Shown piece after piece: positions 49,779 through 58,685 of a stretch of DNA of 64,000 nt. The stretch is taken from positions 1 to 64,000 of the IMG/VR virus record IMGVR_UViG_3300021335_000006. One strand, given 5' to 3'. This DNA comes from a virus. The first letter of the stretch is position 1. Every line of letters starts with the position of its first letter. A model generated the notes under the pieces. That model saw only the letters and a program-made list of their open reading frames with translations. It had not been told where the DNA came from and searched no databases. The position numbers and the translations under genes were made by a program.

Positions 49779-52700
49779 ATGGCCTGGGAAGATAAAAACA
49801 TTTTAATTACGCCCAATGTGGGATCTACAAGTAATGTTCCTAAAATTGAGTTTACTGGAGCAACTAGTACTGAAGCGGACACGATTACACTCAATACTAA
49901 TATTGTAGCTGGAGTTGCGAATCTAACGATCTCCGGTTCAAACGGTGATATCATTCGACTTGACAACAATGCTAATCGAGTGACAATTGATGAACTTAGA
50001 GTAGGTAACTTCAGCGGAACATTTCCTTCGACCTCTACAGGAACTGTGTTGAGAGGTGTAGTTGCTGAACATGCAATGGAAAATCAGGGATTTATCGATC
50101 CCGCTAGTTACAACGTCTTAGCAGGCGCTGATAAAAAATATACAGTTACGACTACAATCAATGGGCTAACTGTTTCTAATTCTGGCAGTCAATTCCTTGG
50201 TGATTCTAATCCTTCTCAATATACGCTTGCGACATCTACAACTCCACTTGTTATAGAAATCACTGATGTTAACGCTACAACATATTCCGCTATTGTAGGA
50301 ATTACTTTTGGATCAGGATCATTTCGTGCTAGAGACGTAAAAATAGAAACGTTTCGAAACGGCGCATGGCAAACTGAGTGTGACATTACAAACGGAACTG
50401 AAAACACCATTGTACGTCCAGTTGCGGGAAACAATGCGAATGGTGTTACAGCGGTTCGATACACACTTAAAAATCCGAACAACGTCAGTGGCGCTGTAAG
50501 AATCAATAATCTTTTCTTAGTCGCATATAATACAAATCGACTAAACTATGGATATGATTGGAATAGGTTTGGCCCAACGACAGCATACAGCACTGTCAAT
50601 ATGACAGATACGACAGCATCAACAAGTACAACAACTGGATCAATGACTCTCGCTGGAGGACTTGGTGTCGCTGGAGCGATTCACTCTGGTAGTCTCACTG
50701 CATCATCCATCGACTCTCCAGATATTAATTCTAGCAGTACAATTTCTGTGGTAACTGTTTCGCCAGATACAACAAATTCGTTATTTGTAGGAAACGCCAA
50801 TGATCAGTTTGCAGATCTTCTATTAACTGATGACGGAGGCTCAATTGTTGTCAGAAACAATCGTGGGGATTTTCAGTTATACGTTGATGGAGATGCAAAT
50901 AGCACCTCAACAGCAAATTCGGCATTAGCTCTAACTATAAGTGGCACATCTTTAGCCGCAACTTTTGAGGGAACTGTTTCCACACAACTAGTTTCAAATG
51001 GCACATATGATTTCTTAGAGTTTGATGACGATACAACAAACTATATCGACGGATCAAATAAGACAGTACTTTCTAGTATCTCTGATATTGTTTTACACTC
51101 AAATGCAAATGCTGGAGGTGGGGGAAAATTCAAGTTTGCAACTGGAGAGATTGGTGCATTAACATATCCAATGATAATTCAGCCATCAGGTGCTATGTCG
51201 CTACTTGGTACAGCAACTGTTGAAGGACTTCAGGCGAACGGAATAAGCACCTTTAGTCCAGATAGCACTTATGTATTATTCGAAAAGCCAACTGGAGCAG
51301 GCTTTCAAACTGTTGCAGGATTCGGGTCGGGAAGTACGGGCACGCTTTTCTTAACTACTCAAAATGCTCATATTTCTTCCAATGTCTATTATAATAATGG
51401 TTGGACTAGTACAGCAACATATGGATCTGCAATTGATCTTGAGTATAGTAATGGAGGAATGCGTCTTTTTGGATTTACGGGACAATCTGCTAATACGGAT
51501 GTATCTGGTGCGTTTACAAGCTTTATAACATGTGAAAATAATGGTGATGTTGCAATTGCTAGAAAACTATCCTCAAAAAATGCTACTGTTATTACTCTCG
51601 CTGATGGAGATGCTGGTCTAGCGATTGATCGAGCATCCGCTACAGGTCGATCTCAAATTGCATTTAGAGATGAAGGATCAATTAACCTTTGGAGATTTGG
51701 ATTAACTGGGCCGGGCAGTACTTCGTTTGCTTTCTTCGATGGTGTCCAGAATGCCTTGGAGCTTTCTTATCAAACGAATGCTGCCACATTTTCTGGACGA
51801 GTAAATGCGGAAAGCTTAGAACTAGAATCTTCAGCAGCTCCTTATATTTACTTTGGAGAGCTTGATCAAGATCCGGATGTTTGGTGGAGACAAGTTCTCG
51901 ATGCTGGAAACTTACGATTTGATATTTCTACAAGTGGATTAAATTCATTTACAACATATCAAGAAGTTCTTCGAATGAAGAGCAACGGGAACGTCGGCAT
52001 TGGAGAAGTCGATCCTGCATTTAAACTTCATGTGCGCAATAATGGCGCTGGTGACGGTACTTTCACGGGTGGCGTTTTGATAGAAAATGATAATGCGACA
52101 GCAGGAGAACCTGCTCTTGCCATTAGAAATACAAGCCTCGGATCTGAGTATTGGTTTGTTGGATTAAATCAAGACGATGAATTATCCTTTAGCTACGGTG
52201 AAACATTTGTTGACGATAATAGTCGAATGAATCTATTACCAACAGGAAATGTGGGTATAGGCGAGAGAGTACCATTAGCTAAACTTCATGTGAAAGATGA
52301 AACTGATCTCAGCATGAACGTCAATGGTACTGGACAAGCTACAATACAAGGCAATGGATATAGATTAGGATTTGCTCTAGATGCTGAAGCGGCTCATATC
52401 TATCATAACAGCAATGTTAGGGATCTAATTTTAGGTACTAACGAATTAGGCCACATAAGAATTAAGGGAAGTAATGGTAATACTGGAATAGGTCGTGGAA
52501 ACATCTTAGTTGAACCTGATTCGCAATTTCATGTATTTGACATTGGGAACTCTGGTGTTTCTGACGTACTGACGATAGAGACATATAGGGGTGATGTTGG
52601 CGCATCGGTTGCTGGTAGTGCAATTGTATTTAAGAATAGTGACACTAACTCAGCGGGTCAATCTAGAATTAAAGTGGGAAGTGAAAACTCTACTAATACA

Positions 52701-54728
52701 TTGGGATTAAATGAGGAATGTTCACAAAGCTTTATCTTTGAAGTGGGTAGACAAACTTCTGCAGCAAACACAACGTCTATATCAGTAGATAGTGATAACA
52801 TTGTTACTGTTAGTCATGGGACTGCATCGTTTACAGTTGGACAAAAGATTGCTATAATCGGTGGTGCGTTCGCTAGTAGCTACACTGTCATTTCTGTTCC
52901 ATCAAATACGCAGTTTTTAGCTAGACCAACGAACACAAATGTAGTAGGAACTACAACTGATACAACAGCAAGGCTCATACAAACTACAGTCCAATCGGAT
53001 GCTATGACGATTCGGGCTGATGGAAATGTTGGCATTGGAACCACGAGTCCCGATCACCTATTGCATCTGTATAAAACCAACACTTCTAATACGAATCCCC
53101 ATATTTTAATTGACGGGCCAAGCAACACTGAGAGAGCAATTATCTTTGCTGATGACGCTTCAGATAAGTGGTGGATGGGCCGAGATAATACGGGAACAGT
53201 CGCTAGTGGATTTGGCTGGTATAATCATACGCTCGGTAAATTCGCCGCATACTTTGAGGATGCTGGTGATTTTACAGTTGACGAAAACATCCGGATTACT
53301 TCAGGTCATGATATAATATATGCTGACAATAGTACTCCTGCACTAAGAACAAGGGCAACTGCTGTTGGTGTAAATGATACTACCTATACGACAGTGTTTA
53401 CATGTGACGGAAATGGATATGGTTCAGCATTGCAAGTTAATTTTTCCGGAACGTCTAATAATGTTGTGGTAGCAGTTACTGCTTACATTATAGTAAATCA
53501 TTCGCAAGATATTTTTATTCGAACTGATTCTGGATTCTATACTCCACTTGCTATTAGAATTACTAGCGATAATAATGACAATTTTGCACTAGAGATTAAG
53601 CACGGTCAAGCTACATCATCTAGTACTAATATCGCCGTTGAAGTCCATCCGCAAGGAAATGAAGCAATTACGTTTACAGGATCACATAGCTTCGTTGGAA
53701 ACTCTTTAGAGCATATTACAGAATACGGTACAAAGCAATCTGGAAGCGGAGGCGGAAACGCCACTTTCAAGACTGATGGACAGCTAATTTCGGGAACTTC
53801 GATAGTCAGCGGAACTACGGTCAGCGCTACAAAAAATTACACTTATGGTGGAGCAAACTATCATTATATTTTGGAAGAAAACAGCGGAAACTCTTTTATA
53901 GGAAATGTAAATGGCTCTTTAGTTGCTAGCTCTGGCGGATACTACTATGGCGCAGAGTTAAGACAAATGAATCCGAGCGCCACGGCCTATAGCGCAATGA
54001 ATCTAAGAGAAACTGGTGAAATTAGATTTGAGCAGATCACTGGCGCTACTGGTGGTACTCAGGTCACCACAGCAGTTCCCTTTCGAATTGATGCTACTGG
54101 AAATGCAATTTTCACAGGAACAATATCAGCGAACAGTTTGTCTCTACCCTCCAATGGTAGGGTCACCGCTGAAGTCTACGATAACTCGACTGGACAGGAA
54201 GTAATAATAACTGGCGGTGAATCATACACCGCTATTACAAACGGCTCTGGTGGTTCCTTGACTGGTGAGATTGTTTACGTTGTAGCGGAAGGTGGATTGC
54301 AAGTAATTAGTCATCCTAATAACTGGAATGACGGTGCTAGTAATTTTTACACTGCTACCGCTTGGTCTCAAAGAAACACGGCAACTATTAACGATGCGGC
54401 AGGAAACTCTTCTTTCCCAGGCAGTATCACGGCTAGTGGCAACGTAAGCGCATTCTCAGATGTTCGTTTGAAAACGGACATTGAAACACTTGACGGATCG
54501 AAAGTTTATGATATGCGTGGTGTATCATTCATCAAAGATGGACAATCCGGCTCTGGTGTTATCGCACAAGAACTTGAAGAAGTTGCTCCAGAGTTAGTAC
54601 AAGATGGAGAATATAAAAGTGTATCATATGGTAACTTAGTTGGATATTTGATTGAAGCAGTGAAGGATCAAAAGAAAGAAATTGACGAACTGAAAGCAAT
54701 GGTTAAGCACCTATTGGAGAAACAGTAA
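49779..54728 (+). CDS. S74 tail fibre 3 of the cluster
   Basis: A 1649-residue fibre with the shared anchor DKNILITPNVGSTSNVPKIE and an AAAGGA ribosome site. The region near residue 130-250 is a beta domain (VLAGADKKYTVTTTINGL, RARDVKIETFRNGAWQTE). A TTGSMTLAGGLGVAG stalk element follows near 290, then several GNVGIG elements with hydrophobic beta strands (GNVGIGEVDPAFKLHVRNNG, GNVGIGERVPLAKLHVKDE, GNVGIGTTSPDHLLHLYK). The C-terminal S74 chaperone starts near 1557 (FSDVRLKTDIETLDGSKVYD, then SGVIAQELEEVAPELV), with the predicted cut before Ser1560 releasing about 90 residues. This S74 copy is shorter than those of its two neighbours and closer in length to that at 10,480. The stop overlaps the next start as TAATG. 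Confidence 0.88.
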   Translation: MAWEDKNILITPNVGSTSNVPKIEFTGATSTEADTITLNTNIVAGVANLTISGSNGDIIRLDNNANRVTIDELRVGNFSGTFPSTSTGTVLRGVVAEHAMENQGFIDPASYNVLAGADKKYTVTTTINGLTVSNSGSQFLGDSNPSQYTLATSTTPLVIEITDVNATTYSAIVGITFGSGSFRARDVKIETFRNGAWQTECDITNGTENTIVRPVAGNNANGVTAVRYTLKNPNNVSGAVRINNLFLVAYNTNRLNYGYDWNRFGPTTAYSTVNMTDTTASTSTTTGSMTLAGGLGVAGAIHSGSLTASSIDSPDINSSSTISVVTVSPDTTNSLFVGNANDQFADLLLTDDGGSIVVRNNRGDFQLYVDGDANSTSTANSALALTISGTSLAATFEGTVSTQLVSNGTYDFLEFDDDTTNYIDGSNKTVLSSISDIVLHSNANAGGGGKFKFATGEIGALTYPMIIQPSGAMSLLGTATVEGLQANGISTFSPDSTYVLFEKPTGAGFQTVAGFGSGSTGTLFLTTQNAHISSNVYYNNGWTSTATYGSAIDLEYSNGGMRLFGFTGQSANTDVSGAFTSFITCENNGDVAIARKLSSKNATVITLADGDAGLAIDRASATGRSQIAFRDEGSINLWRFGLTGPGSTSFAFFDGVQNALELSYQTNAATFSGRVNAESLELESSAAPYIYFGELDQDPDVWWRQVLDAGNLRFDISTSGLNSFTTYQEVLRMKSNGNVGIGEVDPAFKLHVRNNGAGDGTFTGGVLIENDNATAGEPALAIRNTSLGSEYWFVGLNQDDELSFSYGETFVDDNSRMNLLPTGNVGIGERVPLAKLHVKDETDLSMNVNGTGQATIQGNGYRLGFALDAEAAHIYHNSNVRDLILGTNELGHIRIKGSNGNTGIGRGNILVEPDSQFHVFDIGNSGVSDVLTIETYRGDVGASVAGSAIVFKNSDTNSAGQSRIKVGSENSTNTLGLNEECSQSFIFEVGRQTSAANTTSISVDSDNIVTVSHGTASFTVGQKIAIIGGAFASSYTVISVPSNTQFLARPTNTNVVGTTTDTTARLIQTTVQSDAMTIRADGNVGIGTTSPDHLLHLYKTNTSNTNPHILIDGPSNTERAIIFADDASDKWWMGRDNTGTVASGFGWYNHTLGKFAAYFEDAGDFTVDENIRITSGHDIIYADNSTPALRTRATAVGVNDTTYTTVFTCDGNGYGSALQVNFSGTSNNVVVAVTAYIIVNHSQDIFIRTDSGFYTPLAIRITSDNNDNFALEIKHGQATSSSTNIAVEVHPQGNEAITFTGSHSFVGNSLEHITEYGTKQSGSGGGNATFKTDGQLISGTSIVSGTTVSATKNYTYGGANYHYILEENSGNSFIGNVNGSLVASSGGYYYGAELRQMNPSATAYSAMNLRETGEIRFEQITGATGGTQVTTAVPFRIDATGNAIFTGTISANSLSLPSNGRVTAEVYDNSTGQEVIITGGESYTAITNGSGGSLTGEIVYVVAEGGLQVISHPNNWNDGASNFYTATAWSQRNTATINDAAGNSSFPGSITASGNVSAFSDVRLKTDIETLDGSKVYDMRGVSFIKDGQSGSGVIAQELEEVAPELVQDGEYKSVSYGNLVGYLIEAVKDQKKEIDELKAMVKHLLEKQ

Positions 54729-55447
54729 TGGGACTTGCTACAAGCGGCACAATCACTTTGGATCAAATTGCAAGTGAGCATGATCCGTCTTATCCATCCA
54801 GACCAGATAGTGTTGATGAGTTTAGATATGCTATAGGATATGGCGATGACTCTCCTCAGATCGGAAACGGTGTACCCGGGTTTGATAACTTTTACGGCTC
54901 ATGCCGTAGGTATATGACGTATCAAAATGGATTGACTGACACCACAAATCCAAAAGTGATAGTGAGAACTACTGGTACTCAAGCTTCGATGCGATTTAGG
55001 ATTAGTGGCTCATTCGTAGGAGGTGATAATAGTGCATGGAGAATGCGAATGGAGTATCAAAGAGGATCAACTACTGCGTCAATTATAGAAAGTACGTTAG
55101 GAAATACTACTCTTTCTACAACTTGGCTGCAGGCGGGGCAATGCGATATTCGAAATGCATTTCCTTTTCCACAAGTTCCATTTAGTCTAAGTACACTACG
55201 AGCAAACTGGACTACGATTAGCTCCTCTGGCGTGCAGACGTTTTTTGAACAAAACAATGGGACGTGGACATATAGTGCTTCAAGCGGAGTATCCCAAGCG
55301 GTCGCTCAGAATGAAACTTTAGGTAAAACTTTTACAATTGCAAACTCCGGCCAGGGGGCGGGCACTAGACTTATTGGTCTTAAATTGTTCGTCAATGATG
55401 TTACTATGATAGGACAGGCAAACATTCAATTAGAAATAGGACAGTAA
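54728..55447 (+). CDS. Small tail-tip protein with FYG-type N-terminal motif
   Basis: A 239-residue protein that I do not recognise fully. Residues about 6-57 (SGTITLDQIASEH ... GFDNFYGSC) have the same plan as the N-terminus of the next gene (TGSIDLNEIHVEAG ... SFDDFYGAS), a short motif frequent in phage tail-tip and adhesin proteins. The remaining about 180 residues are a beta sandwich-like domain (ASMRFRISGSFVGGDNSAWR, RLIGLKLFVND). It may be an alternative tip or adhesin partner. The start overlaps the stop of the third S74 fibre, so it may be translated with it. Confidence 0.7.
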   Translation: MGLATSGTITLDQIASEHDPSYPSRPDSVDEFRYAIGYGDDSPQIGNGVPGFDNFYGSCRRYMTYQNGLTDTTNPKVIVRTTGTQASMRFRISGSFVGGDNSAWRMRMEYQRGSTTASIIESTLGNTTLSTTWLQAGQCDIRNAFPFPQVPFSLSTLRANWTTISSSGVQTFFEQNNGTWTYSASSGVSQAVAQNETLGKTFTIANSGQGAGTRLIGLKLFVNDVTMIGQANIQLEIGQ

Positions 55448-55450
55448 ACT

Positions 55451-55534
55451 ATGGGATATCAAGAAACAATAATTACATCAAGCAGTTCTAGTGCATTCAA
55501 CCATAATAAGATTATCAAAATATGTTACCCTTAA
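55451..55534 (+). CDS. Tiny ORF (27 codons) upstream of and overlapping the adhesin gene
   Basis: ATG at 55,451, three bases after the previous stop, encodes MGYQETIITSSSSSAFNHNK and seven more residues. It ends 13 bases inside the adhesin gene in another frame. The adhesin ATG lacks a visible ribosome site, so this ORF might couple its translation, or be a small protein, or be chance. No homology can be judged. Confidence 0.3.
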   Translation: MGYQETIITSSSSSAFNHNKIIKICYP

Positions 55535-56628
55535 CTGGATCAATTGACTTAAATGAAATACACGTTGAAGCAGGCGGGGTAACCGGAACGACTGCAAGTT
55601 TAAATGATGCTGACATTCGAGCGTTGATTACTTCTACTGCGAACACAGAAGTTTCATTTGATGACTTTTATGGTGCTAGCTTTTCTAAGTCTGTCCAATT
55701 TGATATAGAGGGAGCTAGAGGCGGAGCAGGAGATTTAAATACTCAGTGGGGAAACGGGGGCAAAACATTATTAACATACGATCTTTCTGCATCAGGCTCT
55801 TTTAATTTGTATGCAGGAGGACGTGGAGAAGACGGAAATGCAGCAGCCGAAGCAGGCGGTGGCGGAGCAGGATCATACGTTACTATGCTCGGAAGTAGTT
55901 TTGCTGTTACTATAGGTGTCGCAGGGGGCGGAGGCGGTGCTGGCTATGCTGATCTTGGTACAGCAAATAGAGGAAGAGGTGGATTTGGTGCTGGATACAG
56001 TGGAATCTGGACTGCATATACTTCATATCCTTACTACTTGAGTCCCGGCTTAAATGGATTTTCGGATGACGGCACACCGGATAATTTCGGACCTCTGGGT
56101 GGCACTACAGCGGAGGCTAAAGGTGGCGAAGGAGGAGGACAGCAATCTACTAGAACGGATGGAGGACGTGGAGGAACTGGTCGATATGCTGGAAACGCTG
56201 GCACAAGTGCTGTATCTTCTCAAGGAGGACTTGTTTCTAACGCTGGCGGAAGAGGTGGAGAAAGCTCTGCTGGCAATACTAACACATTTGGCGGATCATC
56301 GGGCGGTACTCAATATAACGGCGGGATTGGAGGAAATGCTATTGACGCTAGCGACTCCGGAGGCGGTGGAGGCGGTGGAGGAGCCCCATCCGGCGGAGGC
56401 GGAGCGGGTGGAGCATACGGCGCTGGCGGTGGCGGTGGCGGTTCTGCCAGATACGATGGAACAGGATTGAACTCAATTCCACAAATAACCCCGACTGCAT
56501 TCACTGGAACAAATGGTGCAAGAGGTGCCGCAGGAAGAATTAGAGTATATGTAGACGGTGTTTTAGATACTACATTGAGCGCCAGTGGAATTACCGGGGC
56601 AAGTCAGGCGTTAACGATAACGGTTTAG
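55522..56628 (+). CDS. Glycine-rich tail-fibre adhesin (gp38-like architecture)
   Basis: A 368-residue protein. The N-terminal about 50 residues (TGSIDLNEIHVEAG ... SFDDFYGAS) are the FYG-type tail-tip motif. Residues about 65-345 are strongly glycine-rich, with runs such as GGGGAGSYV, GGGGGAGYADLG, GGRGGTGRYAGNAG and GGGGGGGGAPSGGGGAGGAY broken by short variable segments. The final about 25 residues (GRIRVYVDGVLDTTLSASGI) are a beta strand cap. Adhesins of the T-even gp38 type, such as that of phage S16, use polyglycine helices with variable loops for receptor binding; the plan here is similar, but direct homology is not shown. The ATG has no clear ribosome site. A tail assembly chaperone follows, which fits a role at a fibre tip. 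Confidence 0.75.
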   Translation: MLPLTGSIDLNEIHVEAGGVTGTTASLNDADIRALITSTANTEVSFDDFYGASFSKSVQFDIEGARGGAGDLNTQWGNGGKTLLTYDLSASGSFNLYAGGRGEDGNAAAEAGGGGAGSYVTMLGSSFAVTIGVAGGGGGAGYADLGTANRGRGGFGAGYSGIWTAYTSYPYYLSPGLNGFSDDGTPDNFGPLGGTTAEAKGGEGGGQQSTRTDGGRGGTGRYAGNAGTSAVSSQGGLVSNAGGRGGESSAGNTNTFGGSSGGTQYNGGIGGNAIDASDSGGGGGGGGAPSGGGGAGGAYGAGGGGGGSARYDGTGLNSIPQITPTAFTGTNGARGAAGRIRVYVDGVLDTTLSASGITGASQALTITV

Positions 56629-56647
56629 TACAAAGGATATTACAATA

Positions 56648-57223
56648 ATGGAGTACACATACAAATTTGAAAAAATTCGCCCTAAAGATCTTTTTGTTCA
56701 GATAAGATATTCTGCTGAAGGGCATCCCGATCAATTAAAAAACTTTGTTGCAAGTTCAATGGAAAAAGAAGCGCTAAAAGAAATGGCGGAACGATATGCG
56801 ACAAAGATTGTGGCCAACTGGAATGATATAAGTGCGGCTCCCGATGCGGTTGATTTTGAAGGAGAAGAAATAACAACTACGCACACACATGCGCTTCCAC
56901 AAAGCATTGTATCTGATGATTATCCTTCTTACGATATTTTTACAGAAAGAGTCGAGGAAAGTATTGTAGAAACACCTACAGAAATCAGAACAACTTATAG
57001 TGTAGTTCCCTTAACCGAAGAAGAAATACCCGTTGTAGAAGAAAGATTAACGTATCTTATACGTAGGGATAGAAATAATAGACTGACTGAAACTGATTAT
57101 ATGATGCTTTCAGATACCCCGTCTCCAACTCAGGCCTGGCTAGACTATCGTCAAGCTCTTAGAGATATCACAGAACAGGCAGGATTTCCTCAAAATTTTA
57201 CTTGGCCTGAAAAACCTGAATAG
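56648..57223 (+). CDS. Phage tail-fibre assembly chaperone (APC-like)
   Basis: A 191-residue protein. The C-terminal about 65 residues hold the pattern of the phage tail assembly chaperone family (APC, PF16778): IRRDRNNRLTETDYMMLSDT, then W..YRQALRDITEQAG and the final WPEKP. The N-terminal about 110 residues are an acidic helix-rich region (KEALKEMAERYATKIVANWN). Such proteins assist folding or assembly of fibres and often sit next to the fibre gene they serve, here the glycine-rich adhesin. It has an AAAGGA ribosome site. It is probably not part of the mature particle, by analogy. Confidence 0.8.
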   Translation: MEYTYKFEKIRPKDLFVQIRYSAEGHPDQLKNFVASSMEKEALKEMAERYATKIVANWNDISAAPDAVDFEGEEITTTHTHALPQSIVSDDYPSYDIFTERVEESIVETPTEIRTTYSVVPLTEEEIPVVEERLTYLIRRDRNNRLTETDYMMLSDTPSPTQAWLDYRQALRDITEQAGFPQNFTWPEKPE

Positions 57224-57236
57224 TAATATAGGTACT

Positions 57237-57244
57237 TATAAATA
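57237..57244 (+). promoter_or_regulatory. T4-type late promoter box before gp13
   Basis: Perfect TATAAATA, 40 bases upstream of the gp13 ATG. A near match, TATAAATT, lies at 57,251-57,258. It would drive the neck, completion and terminase genes. Confidence 0.8.
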
Positions 57245-57276
57245 ACAATATATAAATTTAGTCTTTAGAGGCGAAA

Positions 57277-58020
57277 ATGGCGCAACCAACTACAAGAGAA
57301 GATTTTAAAGAATGGTGTCTCAGAAAGCTGGGAAAGCCTGTTATTGAGGTCAATGTTGATCAAGATCAAGTCGATGATCGTGTGGACGAAGCAATCGCAT
57401 ACTGGAATGACTATCATTTCGATGGTGTAGAAAAGACGTATCTCAAGCATCAGATTACTCAAACAGATATTGATAACGAGTATATTACGATTCCAGAAGA
57501 AGTAATCGGCGTTGTCAACATCTTTCCGCTTAGCACTAGCTTGACAGCAAGTACTGGCATGTTCAACGTTCAGTATCAGTTTGTGCTGAACAACATTCAC
57601 GATATCGTCAACTACAATCTGACAAACTATTATATGACGATGCATCACTTGCAGTTCATGGAAGAGCTATTAGTGGGCGCACAACCAATTCGCTATAATC
57701 GTCATGTAAATAAGCTGTACATTGATGCTAATTGGGAAAAACTTAATATTGATGAGTATGTAATTGTTGAAGCATATAAAGTATTAGATCCTTTAGTGTA
57801 TGCTGATATGTGGAAAGATCGTTGGCTTCAAAACTATGCAACAGCAAAGATCAAATATCAGTGGGGGACCAATCTAACTAAGTTTACCGGAATGCAACTA
57901 CCTGGCGGGGTTCAATTCAACGGAGAGCAAATACTTAACGATGCACGAGAAGAGCTACAGAGACTTGAAGAAGAAATGATAGTCTCTTACTCTATTCCTG
58001 TGCATGATCTTATTGGATAA
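57277..58020 (+). CDS. gp13: Neck protein gp13
   Basis: A 247-residue head-completion/neck protein of the T4 gp13 family, which with gp14 seals the filled head and joins it to the tail. Diagnostic features are the N-terminal FKEWCLRKLGKPVIEVNVD, then DRVDEAIAYWNDYHFDGVEK, and a central NVQYQFVLNNIHDI. The C-terminal helical region ends in LEEEMIVSYSIPVHDLIG. T4 gp13 is longer (309 residues). The start follows an AGAGGCG ribosome site and a perfect late promoter. It is followed five bases later by gp14, as in T4. Confidence 0.95.
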   Translation: MAQPTTREDFKEWCLRKLGKPVIEVNVDQDQVDDRVDEAIAYWNDYHFDGVEKTYLKHQITQTDIDNEYITIPEEVIGVVNIFPLSTSLTASTGMFNVQYQFVLNNIHDIVNYNLTNYYMTMHHLQFMEELLVGAQPIRYNRHVNKLYIDANWEKLNIDEYVIVEAYKVLDPLVYADMWKDRWLQNYATAKIKYQWGTNLTKFTGMQLPGGVQFNGEQILNDAREELQRLEEEMIVSYSIPVHDLIG

Positions 58021-58025
58021 GAGTC

Positions 58026-58685
58026 GTGGCAAAGAACTTTTACTTTGAAAACTATTCGAATTCTGGAGAGCAAGCCTTAATTGAGGACTTGGTAATCGAG
58101 TCTATTCGTATATATGGAATCGACACATGGTACATTAGTCGCTCCAGCACGAACCGTGACCCAATACTTAACGAAGATGACTTGCCAATCTACGATGAAG
58201 CGTATTCAGTGGAAATGTATGTCAAGAACATTGACGGATTCGAAGGAGAAGGAGACTTCCTGTCTAAGTTTGGACTTCAAATTCGAGATTCGATGACAAT
58301 GACTGTATCGATTCGACAGTACGAGCAAGAAGTCGCTCGATACAATAATACGGCTCGACCAAGAGAAGGAGATTTGCTTTACTTTCCTCTGAATAACAAG
58401 ATCTTCAAGATTATGCATGTTGAACACGAATCAATCTTTTATCAGCTTGGCGATCTTCAGACATATGATCTACGTTGTGAGCTATTTGAATACTCGAATG
58501 AAAGATTTGACACTGGAATTGAAGAGGTTGATACTAAGTTCGATGCATACGATACCACATCCGCAACAACATTGCAAGAGTTGGAAGAAATCGATCCTAT
58601 TGCAGACAATCAGTCTATCGAAACAATTGGCGACAATATTGTTGACTTTACAGCAACAAATCCATTTGGTGAGGATGACTTCTAA
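58026..58685 (+). CDS. gp14: Neck protein gp14
   Basis: A 219-residue protein of the T4 gp14 family (256 residues in T4), a neck component that acts with gp13 after DNA packaging. The family signature is seen in LIEDLVIESIRIYGIDTWYI, followed by a block with EMYVKNIDGFEGEGDFLSKF and SMTMTVSIRQYEQEV. The start is GTG, chosen because the product then begins with MAKNFYFENY, conserved at the family N-terminus. The stop overlaps the gp15 start as TAATG. Order gp13-gp14-gp15 is the T4 order. Confidence 0.94.
   Translation: MAKNFYFENYSNSGEQALIEDLVIESIRIYGIDTWYISRSSTNRDPILNEDDLPIYDEAYSVEMYVKNIDGFEGEGDFLSKFGLQIRDSMTMTVSIRQYEQEVARYNNTARPREGDLLYFPLNNKIFKIMHVEHESIFYQLGDLQTYDLRCELFEYSNERFDTGIEEVDTKFDAYDTTSATTLQELEEIDPIADNQSIETIGDNIVDFTATNPFGEDDF

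Noticed and set aside
56054-56470. 138-codon ORF within the glycine-rich adhesin
   Set aside because: It follows from the GGN-rich composition read in another frame; the product is low-complexity and has no support.
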